Shown: positions 9,034-17,368 of the stretch, one piece after another
Layout of the letters: each line of letters starts with the position of its first letter
How positions within the stretch are numbered: position 1 is the first letter of the stretch
Origin: Spirosoma taeanense
GTDB lineage: Bacteria; Bacteroidota; Bacteroidia; Cytophagales; Spirosomataceae
Assembly (NCBI RefSeq): GCF_013127955.1
Contig: NZ_CP053435.1
Location: 930,001-994,000 of the forward strand
DNA: 64,000 nt
Direction: 5' to 3'
Position numbers and translations under genes: made by a program
The notes under the pieces: generated by a model
The model's database searches: none
What the model was told of the DNA's origin: nothing
The model's input: only the letters and a program-made list of their open reading frames with translations

Positions 9034-10014
9034 TTGGTTGACCTCAGCATTATCATTGTTAATTACAAAACCCCCCGGCTCATTCTGGACTGTCTGGCAT
9101 CGGTTCGGGCGTACACGGAAGGCATTACGTTTGAAGTAATCGTCGTCGATAACCAGTCGGAAGATGACAGTCGGACGGTGGTGCTGGCGCAGTATCCTGA
9201 GGTGCGCTGGTTCGATATGGGCTATAATGCCGGATTCGCGCGGGCCAACAACCACGGCATCCGGCAGGCGCAGGGACGTAACATCCTGCTTCTCAATTCA
9301 GATACCCTCCTGATTGATAATCTGCTGGCCCGGTGCGTGCGGGTGCTGGACGAGCAGCCCGACGTAGCGGCCGTAGGGGCGCTTCAGTTGGGGCGTGACC
9401 GCCAGCTTCGCCCCAATCTTTACACTACCTTCGGCCAGATCCGGCGGGCGTTTTATATCCTTCCGGCGGGCGAGCGATTCCAGAACCTGCTTCAGCGACT
9501 AATTCCCGATACGCAATACGCCGACCCAAACCAGGTGGACTGGTTGTCGGGCGCATTCCTGATGACGCGGCCAACAACCATTGCCAAAGCCGGTGCGCTG
9601 GACGAAAGCTTTTTCATGTACGGCGAGGACGTAGAGTGGGGCTATCGACTGGGAAAGCAGGGACGGATCTTATTACTTCAGGATGCCCAGTTCATTCATC
9701 TGGAGTACGGCAGCAGCGACGACAACCAGCAGCACGTGGTGACGCACATTAATCGCTTCAAACCTCAGATTCAGGTATCGCAGCTGTTGTGGGTCAGAAA
9801 GCAGTATGGCGTTGGTGCTTACCTGGTGCTGATGCTGCATTATCTGCTGATGGTGCCGATTGTCTACGGCTGGAAAATAGCCGTTAACCTGCGCGACCGT
9901 CGGCCGCTTTTTTCAGATTTGGCCAACCAGCGCGCGTTTGCCCGGCAGGCCGGTATTTTTCTGCGCTTCTTCTGGAAAACCCTGTTCAACCGGCCGGGTT
10001 TCTATAAAGTCTGA
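9034..10014 (+). CDS. GT2 family glycosyltransferase (WbbL/rhamnosyltransferase-like)
   Basis: An inverting GT-A glycosyltransferase of 326 residues, likely acting at the cytoplasmic face of the inner membrane in cell-surface polysaccharide assembly. The nucleotide-sugar fold starts SIIIVNYKTP; ILLLNSDTLL holds the metal-binding Asp near residue 92; WLSGAFLM and FFMYGEDVEWGYRL (about residue 195-208) hold the acceptor/catalytic ED motif. A hydrophobic helix near residues 260-277 probably anchors it. The only usable start is a TTG at 9034, right after an in-frame stop and beside a large hairpin, so translation may be weak or structure-controlled. Confidence 0.88.
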   Translation: MVDLSIIIVNYKTPRLILDCLASVRAYTEGITFEVIVVDNQSEDDSRTVVLAQYPEVRWFDMGYNAGFARANNHGIRQAQGRNILLLNSDTLLIDNLLARCVRVLDEQPDVAAVGALQLGRDRQLRPNLYTTFGQIRRAFYILPAGERFQNLLQRLIPDTQYADPNQVDWLSGAFLMTRPTTIAKAGALDESFFMYGEDVEWGYRLGKQGRILLLQDAQFIHLEYGSSDDNQQHVVTHINRFKPQIQVSQLLWVRKQYGVGAYLVLMLHYLLMVPIVYGWKIAVNLRDRRPLFSDLANQRAFARQAGIFLRFFWKTLFNRPGFYKV

Positions 10015-10132
10015 TTGTTTTCTGTGATGGGCGGTCCTGTTGAAAAGATAACCTAAAAAGGGGTATTTTCCAGCCCGCTAGTGAATACACTTTTTTCATT
10101 AGAAATCGTTGTATGTGAAATGCCATAACTCT

Positions 10133-12997
10133 ATGCGTTTAGTTTATACAGTTGGGCTGATTGCCCTTTTTTTAGGAGCGGTTCTTCGGCCGACCGTCAG
10201 CCGGGCGACGCACGTCCGGGCGGGCGAGATTACGACCCGGCGCCTTCCCGGCCCCTCACTCACGTATGAAATTACCCTGACGACGTACTACGACGAACAA
10301 ACCGGTAAACAGGCCGCCGACGATGCTAACCGATATACGTTCTGTTTCGGCGACGGCACGACGGCAGAAGTGGAGCGGACCATCCGACGGTTCATCAACG
10401 GGCGAACATCCTCGGTAAACGTGTACCGCACTACGCACACGTATCCCGGTCCGGGTGCTTATACCATTGGGGTGCAGATTCCAAACCGGAACAAAGGGAC
10501 GAAAAATCTGCCGCCCCCGGGTAATTCCGATCAGATTACGTTCTATGTCTCGACGACAATTCTGATCAATGCGGCCCTACAGGTCAATTCGACCCCGGTT
10601 ATGCTGAACCCGCCCCTCGATTCGGCCCGTGTCGGTCAGAAATTCTGCCACAATCCGGCCGCTTACGACGCCGATGGTGACAGCCTGGCGTATCGGTTGA
10701 GCAAACCGCAGGAAGGGATCACCAATAGCTGCCGGAGCCGGTTTATTCCGGCTTATCTGGACCCGACGAGTTTCAGTCGGTCGAGCGAAGCGGGCAGTAC
10801 ACCAACGTTTACGATTAACCCGCAAACGGGCGAACTCTGCTGGGACGCCCCCGGTGAAGAAGGCCAGTATAACTTTGCGTTCATTGTTGAGGAATGGCGT
10901 AATGGCATTCTGATTGGCGAGATCACCCGCGACATGCAGATTATAGTCGTAGACCGGCCGAACAAGCGGCCCCAGATTCAGGGGGGCGAGTTGTGCGTGG
11001 AGGCCGGTACATTGATCCAGCGCGCCATTACGGCTACCGATCCCGATGGTCAGCCAGTCATCATTACGGCCTATGGCGGCCCGTTCAACGTAAACAGCGA
11101 AGGCATTCCCTTCCCGAACGGACAGAACATCGTAGCCCCACCGTTTGCCCGGCTTATTAACGGCGGCATTCCCCAGGCGCAGCCCGCTTCGGCTACGTTC
11201 TCCTGGCAAACCAACTGTAATCAGGTTCGGACGGAGCCGTATGACATTACGTTCAAAGCCACCGATGTACCGCCTAGGGGGACGCCCGCGCTGGTGTCGT
11301 TTGCAACCCTGCGCGTTCGGATCGTTGGGCCATCGGTCAAGAACCTGACCGCCCGACCTACGGCCACGGCATCGGGCCGGGCCATTCAACTGAACTGGAG
11401 CCAGTACACCTGCGGAGGGGACAGTACCAAACTGATTATCTACCGCAAGGAAGGCTGTACGCCCTTTACGCCACAAGCCTGCGTGGTTGGCCTTCCGGCC
11501 AGCTTAGGGTATCAGGAAATTGCCCGTGTTCCCATTGGTACAACGACCTATATAGACACTACTTCGCTCAGACGGGGCGTAAGCTATTCGTACCGCATCG
11601 TAGCCCGGTATCCGGGTATTAACGGTGGAGTTGGTATCGCATCGACCGAAGCCTGTCTGGAACTGCCTCTGCTGGCTCCCGTGCTGACACAGGTAACGGT
11701 TGATAGTACGGGTACAACCAATGGCCGGATCACCGTCCGCTGGACCCGTCCGCTGGGATTGCAGCCGGGCGACCTGGGCGCTCCGTATCAGTATCGGCTG
11801 CAGCGGGCAACGGCCCTAGATGGCACCAATTTCACAACCGTTGCCACAATCAACACCAACCTGCAGCCGAACGTAGTCGATACGGTGTATATCGATCGGG
11901 GGCTGAACACAACGGCGAACGCGTATCGATATCGGCTGGAGTTTTACTATACCGGTACCAACGGACAGTTGACCCGGCTGGACGTAACGGACCCGGCATC
12001 GAGCGTACGGCTGGGTGTAACGCCCGGTCAGCGGCAGGTTTCGCTGAGCTGGCAGGCCAATACGCCCTGGAGCAACGACAATCAGGTGCACGACGTGTAC
12101 CGCAGCCGGACGGGACCGAACGGACCGTTCAACAAAATTGCTGAGGTTCGGGTACAGGGGCCGCAGACCTATGTCTTTACCGATACGGGAACGGATGGGT
12201 TTGTGGCGGATGGCAATACCAGCCGTGTGCTGTCGGCCGACAGTAACTATTGCTACCGCGTAATGACGCGGGGCCGCTATGCCGACGCCAAACTGGCGAC
12301 TATTGGCCTGCTGGCGAACTATAGCCAGATCAACTGTGCCACGCCGACCGATACCACCCGGCCCTGCGCGCCCCGTTTGGGTATGGATAGTCTGAACTGC
12401 GCGAACCTGACGAACGAGAGCTTCTGCAACGAGACGACGTTTACCAACCGCCTGCGGTGGCAGTCAACATCTGGTCCGACCTGCGACCCGAATATCGCCA
12501 GTTACAAGATTTACTACGCGCGTTACGTGCAGGACACGCCCGCAGAACTGGCGAGCGTCCCGGCACCTACAATGACGTTCAATCATACCAGCCTGACAAC
12601 GGTGGCGGGTTGCTATTACGTAACGGCCGTTAGTCAGCGGGGTCTGGAAAGCCTGCCATCGAACCGGGTCTGCAACGACGCCTGTCCGGCGCTGGCTCTG
12701 CCGAACGTGTTTACGCCCAACGGCGACGGTAAAAACGATTTGTTCCAGCCGGTGCGTTGCCCCCGCTTCGTGGAAAGCATCAACCTGATTGTATTCAACC
12801 GCTACGGTACGAAGGTGTATGAAGGAACCACGCCGACGCTGGCCTGGGACGGCAAAGCGACAGATGGCACCGACCTGCCGAGTGGCTTATATTACTATCA
12901 GGTGAATGTACGGTACGCTGTCGTTGACCGGAACGCACCGGCTCAGGTGCTCAAAGGCTGGGTGCAGATTCTGCGGGAGGGCGTCAGTATGCGATGA
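10133..12997 (+). CDS. large secreted protein with gliding motility-associated C-terminal domain (T9SS cargo)
   Basis: A roughly 954-residue exported protein. The ATG at 10133 gives a clean signal peptide (MRLVYTVGLIALFLGAVL). The region to about residue 300 looks like PKD/Ig-type beta domains, followed by fibronectin-III-like repeats, and ends in the CHU_C/TIGR04131 domain (LPNVFTPNGDGKNDLF, FNRYGTKVYEG, DLPSGLYYYQV). That domain directs proteins through the type IX secretion system to the cell surface in Bacteroidota. Many Cys-containing loops suggest disulfides. No catalytic motif is visible; an adhesin or structural surface role is an inference. The stop codon lies inside a bidirectional terminator shared with yebC. 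Confidence 0.88.
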   Translation: MRLVYTVGLIALFLGAVLRPTVSRATHVRAGEITTRRLPGPSLTYEITLTTYYDEQTGKQAADDANRYTFCFGDGTTAEVERTIRRFINGRTSSVNVYRTTHTYPGPGAYTIGVQIPNRNKGTKNLPPPGNSDQITFYVSTTILINAALQVNSTPVMLNPPLDSARVGQKFCHNPAAYDADGDSLAYRLSKPQEGITNSCRSRFIPAYLDPTSFSRSSEAGSTPTFTINPQTGELCWDAPGEEGQYNFAFIVEEWRNGILIGEITRDMQIIVVDRPNKRPQIQGGELCVEAGTLIQRAITATDPDGQPVIITAYGGPFNVNSEGIPFPNGQNIVAPPFARLINGGIPQAQPASATFSWQTNCNQVRTEPYDITFKATDVPPRGTPALVSFATLRVRIVGPSVKNLTARPTATASGRAIQLNWSQYTCGGDSTKLIIYRKEGCTPFTPQACVVGLPASLGYQEIARVPIGTTTYIDTTSLRRGVSYSYRIVARYPGINGGVGIASTEACLELPLLAPVLTQVTVDSTGTTNGRITVRWTRPLGLQPGDLGAPYQYRLQRATALDGTNFTTVATINTNLQPNVVDTVYIDRGLNTTANAYRYRLEFYYTGTNGQLTRLDVTDPASSVRLGVTPGQRQVSLSWQANTPWSNDNQVHDVYRSRTGPNGPFNKIAEVRVQGPQTYVFTDTGTDGFVADGNTSRVLSADSNYCYRVMTRGRYADAKLATIGLLANYSQINCATPTDTTRPCAPRLGMDSLNCANLTNESFCNETTFTNRLRWQSTSGPTCDPNIASYKIYYARYVQDTPAELASVPAPTMTFNHTSLTTVAGCYYVTAVSQRGLESLPSNRVCNDACPALALPNVFTPNGDGKNDLFQPVRCPRFVESINLIVFNRYGTKVYEGTTPTLAWDGKATDGTDLPSGLYYYQVNVRYAVVDRNAPAQVLKGWVQILREGVSMR

Positions 12998-13040
12998 AAT
13001 AAAAAAAGGGCCGGTTTTAAACCGGCCCTTTTTTTATTTC
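12996..13040. terminator. 45-base near-perfect palindromic bidirectional terminator
   Basis: Arms 12996-13017 and 13019-13040 are exact inverted repeats of 22 bases around one central T, with A-rich and T-rich ends giving a T-run in both directions. It serves both convergent genes. Both stop codons fall within or at the edge of its arms. Confidence 0.92.
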
Positions 13041-13747
13041 ATATTGTGGTAAACTGTCTGCACATCGTCGTCTTCTTCGATCCGCTCAATGAGCTTTTCT
13101 ACGTCAGCGGCCTCCTCGTCGCTCAGCTCTTTATAATCGTTCGGAATCCGTTCAAACTCGGCCTGTTTGATTTCGTAGCCTTTCTCTTCCAGGAATTTCT
13201 GAATGGCGCCAAACGCCGTAAACTCGCCGTAAATAACGTACTGGTTGGTTTCTTCGTCAAACTCCACCTCGTCGCCCCCCACGTCAATCAGCTCCAGTTC
13301 CAGTTCTTCCTGATCAATACCCTCGGCCGGAATCCGGAATACCGACTTACGGTCGAACATAAAGTCCAGCATGCCCTGCGTGCCGAGACTGCCGCCGAGC
13401 TTGTTCAGGTAACTGCGAACGTTGGCTACGGTGCGGTTGTGGTTATCGGTGGCCGTTTCAATGACCAGCGCTACACCATGCGGGGCGTACGCTTCATAAA
13501 CAATCTCTTTATAATCCTCCTGCTCTTTCGAAGAGGCCTTTTTGATCGCCCGATCGACGTTTTCCTTCGGCATGTTGGCTGCCTTGGCATTCTGGATGAT
13601 CGCCCGTAGTCGTCCGTTGGTATCCGGGTCCGGGCCGCCGTTTTTAACGGCAATAACGATGTCTTTGCCGATGCGGGTAAAGGTTTTCGCCATTTGCCCC
13701 CACCGCTTCATTTTTCGGGCTTTCCGATATTCAAATGCGCGTCCCAT
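13034..13747 (-). CDS. yebC: YebC/PmpR family protein (TACO1-like)
   Basis: A 237-residue member of the YebC/TACO1 family. Members have been described as DNA-binding regulators and, more recently, as factors that help ribosomes through difficult sequences such as polyproline. The N terminus is the family hallmark (MGRAFEYRKARKMKRWG, then FTRIGKDI). Other hallmarks are NMPKENVDRAIKKA, the EAYAPHGVALVIE segment, and an acidic C terminus (EEDDDVQTVYHNMK). Length and start match the family. It stands alone, 88 bases downstream of lysA on the same strand. Confidence 0.93.
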   Translation of the reverse strand: MGRAFEYRKARKMKRWGQMAKTFTRIGKDIVIAVKNGGPDPDTNGRLRAIIQNAKAANMPKENVDRAIKKASSKEQEDYKEIVYEAYAPHGVALVIETATDNHNRTVANVRSYLNKLGGSLGTQGMLDFMFDRKSVFRIPAEGIDQEELELELIDVGGDEVEFDEETNQYVIYGEFTAFGAIQKFLEEKGYEIKQAEFERIPNDYKELSDEEAADVEKLIERIEEDDDVQTVYHNMK

Positions 13748-13835
13748 GGTTTAGTACTGCTTATTTATTTGGAGTCTGAGCGCCGAGGTCCGAGCTGAAG
13801 GGTTGATTTTACCCTTAGACGCCGGGGCCACAAAC

Positions 13836-15113
13836 TCAAAGTGATTGCTCGATTACTTCGGAATTGAGTTCGGGTATATCGACCTGACCGCGAAGCAGGT
13901 CGTCAAATGTCTCGCGCTGGCGGATGAGATAAGGCTTGCCTTCATACACCAGCACTTCGGCCGGGCGCAGCCGGGCGTTGTAGTTCGATGCCATGCTGAA
14001 GCCGTAGGCCCCGGCATTCTCGAACGACAGGACGTCATTGGGCCGTACTTCAGGCAGCAGCCGGTCGGTAGCAAACGTATCGGTCTCGCAGATATACCCA
14101 ACAACGGTGTATAGCTGCTCTTCGCCCGCCGGGTTCGACACATTTTTAATGTCGTGGTAGGCATCGTACATCATCGGGCGAATGAGGTGGTTCAGTCCCG
14201 AATCAACAGCTACGAATGTTCTTGAAGGGTTTTCCTTTACGATATTGGTCCGCACCAGCAGATGGCCGCACTCGCTGACCAGAAACTTGCCCGGCTCGAA
14301 CCATAGTTCTAGATCGCGGCCATACTGCTCGCAGAACGCCCGGAACGTAGCCGATACTTTGCTGCCCAGTTCGGCAATATCGGTTACGTGGTCGCCGGCC
14401 TTGTAGGCAACTTTAAACCCGCTGCCAAAGTCAATAAACTTCAGGTCCGGGTAGTCGTTGGCCAGATCGAACAGGATTTCGGCCCCCCGCAGGAAGGCGT
14501 TGGCATTCTTGAAGTCGGAACCAGTATGCACGTGCAGTCCAACAACGGGAATCTGGTAACGCTCCACCACCTTGCGAATTTCAGTCCGCTGCAGAATGGA
14601 GATGCCGAATTTTGAGTCTTTATGGCCGGTCGAAATCTTGATGTTGCCGCCCTCGGCAATGTGCGGATTAATGCGAATACTGACGGGTACCGACGGACCA
14701 TACGTCTGGCCAACCCACTCCAGCAGGGGCAGACTGTCTACGTTCAGCTGCAAACCCAGTTCAACGGCCTCGCGGATTTCATCGAACGAGACTCCACTGG
14801 GCGTAAACATGATCTGGCCCGGCTCGAAACCTGCCAGCATGCCCATCCGCGCTTCGTTAACTGAAACGGAATCCATTTCGACGCCCTGCTGCCGCATCAG
14901 CTTCAAAATAGATATGTTGGTCAGGGCTTTGGCCGCATACTTTATTTTTAGGTTAACCCCGGCGAACGACGACCGAAGCAATCCGATTTTTTCGATAATT
15001 TTGTCAGCGTCATAAACGTACAGGGGCAGGCCGAACTCATCGGCAATCGCCAGTACGTCAACGCCCTGAATCTGATAATGGCCTGACGCGGCCCCGCGGT
15101 TTTCTATGTGCAT
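13836..15113 (-). CDS. lysA: diaminopimelate decarboxylase
   Basis: A PLP-dependent enzyme making L-lysine from meso-diaminopimelate in the cytoplasm, the last step of lysine synthesis. At 425 residues it is family-sized. Visible motifs are KYAAKALTN (PLP lysine), GLHVHTGSD, IDFGSGF, FEPGKFLVSECGHL and the catalytic Cys region VGYICETDTFA, with FENAGAYGFSMAS near the end. I chose ATG 15113 because it lies just downstream of a good Bacteroidota promoter (15134-15166); in-frame codons farther upstream overlap the start of the divergent phosphatase gene. Confidence 0.95.
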   Translation of the reverse strand: MHIENRGAASGHYQIQGVDVLAIADEFGLPLYVYDADKIIEKIGLLRSSFAGVNLKIKYAAKALTNISILKLMRQQGVEMDSVSVNEARMGMLAGFEPGQIMFTPSGVSFDEIREAVELGLQLNVDSLPLLEWVGQTYGPSVPVSIRINPHIAEGGNIKISTGHKDSKFGISILQRTEIRKVVERYQIPVVGLHVHTGSDFKNANAFLRGAEILFDLANDYPDLKFIDFGSGFKVAYKAGDHVTDIAELGSKVSATFRAFCEQYGRDLELWFEPGKFLVSECGHLLVRTNIVKENPSRTFVAVDSGLNHLIRPMMYDAYHDIKNVSNPAGEEQLYTVVGYICETDTFATDRLLPEVRPNDVLSFENAGAYGFSMASNYNARLRPAEVLVYEGKPYLIRQRETFDDLLRGQVDIPELNSEVIEQSL

Positions 15114-15133
15114 GATTCTCGGTAAACGAACCG

Positions 15134-15166
15134 CAAAATTACGCCATCTTTCCCCCATGTACAAAA
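15134..15166 (-). promoter_or_regulatory. lysA promoter (-33 TTTTG, -7 TAATTTTG)
   Basis: On the minus strand TAATTTTG (15134-15141) matches the TAnnTTTG -7 box and TTTTG (15162-15166) matches the -33 element with 20 bases between. It would start transcription a few bases before the lysA ATG at 15113. It overlaps the first codons of the divergent phosphatase gene. Confidence 0.65.
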
Positions 15167-16530
15167 TTCGCTGGGTTCTCTTATGGCTGTTCCTGGTTAA
15201 TACGTTTCTGACCAGCGGCCAGACTACTACCGGTATTGCGTCTCGTAACGCCAGCCCGCTTCAGTCAGGCCCGATGGTGGGCTATTCGGACATGCGCGAA
15301 GTGATGCTCTGGGCGCAGACTAAACAACCGGCCCGGGTGCAGATCCGGTACCATGAAGCGGGTAAGCCCACACCCGCTCATCTGACCAACGAAGTAAAAA
15401 CCAACCGAAACGCGGCTTTTACCGCCCACCTGCTCGCCGATCAGGTGGAACCCGGCAAAAAGTACGAGTACGAGGTGTTAATCGAGGGCAGAAAGGTGAG
15501 CCTGCCCTACCCGACAACGTTCCAAACCCAAAACCTGTGGCAGTGGCGGACCGACCCCCCGGCGTTTCGCTTCGGCGTCGGAAGCTGCACTTACGTGGGC
15601 GAGGGTGAATATGACCGGCCCGGTACGCCCTATGGTGGCGGCTACGAAATCTTTACGGCTCTGGCCGCGCAGAAACCCGATTTCATGCTCTGGACGGGCG
15701 ACAACACCTACACTCGCGAGGCCGACTGGAATAGCCGCACAGGCGTGCTCAAACGCTACACCCATACTCGGTCGCTACCCGAAATGCAGCCCCTACTGGC
15801 TGCAGCGCATAATTACGCTATCTGGGATGATCATGACTACGGCCCCGACGACTCCGACCGGAGCTACTGGCTGAAAACTACGACCCTCGATGCCTTTAAA
15901 CTGTTCTGGGCGAATCCGAACTTTATTTTTGATGAAGGCTGTACGGGTACGTTCTTCTGGAATGACTGCCAGTTTTTTCTGCTCGACGACCGAACCTTCC
16001 GCGCGCCGGATGCGACGCCCGACGGCCCCGAAAAAGTATACTTTGGCGAAAAACAGCGGCAATGGCTGATCGATGCGCTGCGCTTCAGCAAGGCGACGTT
16101 CAAATTCATCATTACCGGCGGGCAGATTGTCAACCCGGCGAAAATCTTCGAGAATTACGCCATCTACGGCACGGAGCGCGATAAGCTGTTCAACGAAATT
16201 GCCGATGCCAAAATTCCCGGTGTGCTGTTCATTACCGGCGATCGGCATCACACCATCCTGCACAAACTGGCCCGCACCAATGGGCAGCCGGGTAGCACGT
16301 ATCCCCTGTATGACCTGACCATTTCGCCCCTGACCTCCGGCCCATCAAAACCCCTGGCTGATGAGCTTAAACAGCCAACCTACGTCGAGGGGACGCTTGT
16401 TACCGACCGAAACTTTGGAATCCTTAGCGTCAGCGGGCCGCTTAAAGATCGTGTCCTGACAATTCAGGTATTTGATCAGAAAGGCGCTGAACGCTGGAGC
16501 CGCGAATTACGGGCAAACGATTTAAAATAA
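15157..16530 (+). CDS. PhoD-type alkaline phosphatase family protein
   Basis: A 457-residue exported metallophosphoesterase of the PhoD family, hydrolysing phosphomono- or diesters outside the cytoplasm. ATG 15157 gives a Sec signal peptide (MYKIRWVLLWLFLVNTFLTS); an earlier in-frame ATG at 15106 would bury that signal and is rejected. An N-terminal Fn3-like PhoD_N domain precedes the catalytic domain. Metal-ligand motifs are FGVGSCTY, LWTGDNTY, IWDDHDYGPDDSD and ITGDRHHTIL. The NagB-like gene begins 32 bases downstream on the same strand. Confidence 0.9.
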   Translation: MYKIRWVLLWLFLVNTFLTSGQTTTGIASRNASPLQSGPMVGYSDMREVMLWAQTKQPARVQIRYHEAGKPTPAHLTNEVKTNRNAAFTAHLLADQVEPGKKYEYEVLIEGRKVSLPYPTTFQTQNLWQWRTDPPAFRFGVGSCTYVGEGEYDRPGTPYGGGYEIFTALAAQKPDFMLWTGDNTYTREADWNSRTGVLKRYTHTRSLPEMQPLLAAAHNYAIWDDHDYGPDDSDRSYWLKTTTLDAFKLFWANPNFIFDEGCTGTFFWNDCQFFLLDDRTFRAPDATPDGPEKVYFGEKQRQWLIDALRFSKATFKFIITGGQIVNPAKIFENYAIYGTERDKLFNEIADAKIPGVLFITGDRHHTILHKLARTNGQPGSTYPLYDLTISPLTSGPSKPLADELKQPTYVEGTLVTDRNFGILSVSGPLKDRVLTIQVFDQKGAERWSRELRANDLK

Positions 16531-16562
16531 ACCAGAGCTAATCTGGCTGCCAAACAACCTGC

Positions 16563-17288
16563 ATGACCCTTCGCCAATTTCCCGACCACGACACCCTGTC
16601 GCAGCATACCGCCGAGCATATTGCGGCTCTTATCAATCAAAAACCCGAGGCCATACTTTGCCTTGCTTCGGGCGATACGCCCATTGAAACCTATCGGCGG
16701 TTCGTTACGCTGGTGCAGGCCGGGCAGGTAGACGTTAGCCGCTGTCAGTTTGTGGGGCTGGACGAATGGGTGGGCTTCGGCCCGGATGATTTCGGGAGTT
16801 GCTCCTATTACGTGTTTCGGGATTTGTTTACGCCCCTGAACCTGCGTCCTGACCAGATCGCAGTTTTCGATGCCAAAGCCACTGATCTGGAAGCCGAGTG
16901 CAGACGGATTGATGCGCTGATCGACGCGCGGGGCGGTCTGGATCTGCTGCTCGTGGGTATAGGTATGAACGGTCATATTGCGCTTAATGAACCTGGAACG
17001 CCCTTTACCAACGGCTGCCATGTTGTCGAACTGGCCGAAAGCACCAAATCGGTCGGCCAGAAGTATTTTACGGAAGCTACCACATTAGATCAGGGCATTA
17101 CGCTGGGTCTGCGTCATCTGACCCAGGCCCGCGAGGTAATCCTGCTCGTGAGTGGCGAAAAGAAAGCGCCTGTCCTGCGCGACGCCCTGACTGGCCCCGT
17201 TACGGAGCAACTCCCCGCCAGCATCGTACAAACACAGCCGAATGCGCGGGTCTGGGCCGATGAAGCGGCCGGGCGCTTGCTGGTTTAA
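16563..17288 (+). CDS. nagB: glucosamine-6-phosphate deaminase / NagB-like isomerase
   Basis: A 241-residue NagB-fold protein, best matched to glucosamine-6-phosphate deaminase, which converts GlcN6P to fructose-6-phosphate and ammonia. Motifs are ILCLASGDTP, FVGLDEWVGFG (the general-base Asp), and GIGMNGHIALNEPGTPF with the ring-opening His. E. coli NagB has Asp where this protein has Asn just before the Gly-His; some homologues carry Asn too, so activity is still likely. The short length resembles the monomeric type rather than the allosteric hexamer. It could equally act on another sugar phosphate. Confidence 0.85.
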   Translation: MTLRQFPDHDTLSQHTAEHIAALINQKPEAILCLASGDTPIETYRRFVTLVQAGQVDVSRCQFVGLDEWVGFGPDDFGSCSYYVFRDLFTPLNLRPDQIAVFDAKATDLEAECRRIDALIDARGGLDLLLVGIGMNGHIALNEPGTPFTNGCHVVELAESTKSVGQKYFTEATTLDQGITLGLRHLTQAREVILLVSGEKKAPVLRDALTGPVTEQLPASIVQTQPNARVWADEAAGRLLV

Positions 17289-17322
17289 ACCGTTGTGGCC
17301 TACACTGACTGGCAATGGTCCT

Positions 17323-17350
17323 GTTATACGTTATACGTTGAGCTTTGAAC
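17323..17350. repeat. short 7-bp tandem array before the permease gene
   Basis: Four consecutive 7-base units: GTTATAC, GTTATAC, GTTGAGC, TTTGAAC. It lies in the gap between nagB and the NCS2 permease. A possible TTG start of the permease (17345) falls inside it, which favours the later ATG at 17369. Confidence 0.55.
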
Positions 17351-17368
17351 GGCTTAAAGCACTACCTG

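Noticed and set aside
10577..11476. A 299-codon frame antisense to the T9SS-type protein
   Set aside because: No domain or promoter; the sense strand encodes a clear secreted protein over the same bases.
15106..15157. Longer start for the PhoD-type phosphatase at 15106
   Set aside because: It would put 17 residues before a typical signal peptide and overlap the lysA start.
15114..15164. Longer start for lysA (TTG at 15164 or ATG at 15158)
   Set aside because: It would place the start upstream of, or within, the lysA promoter, and the family N terminus begins at 15113.
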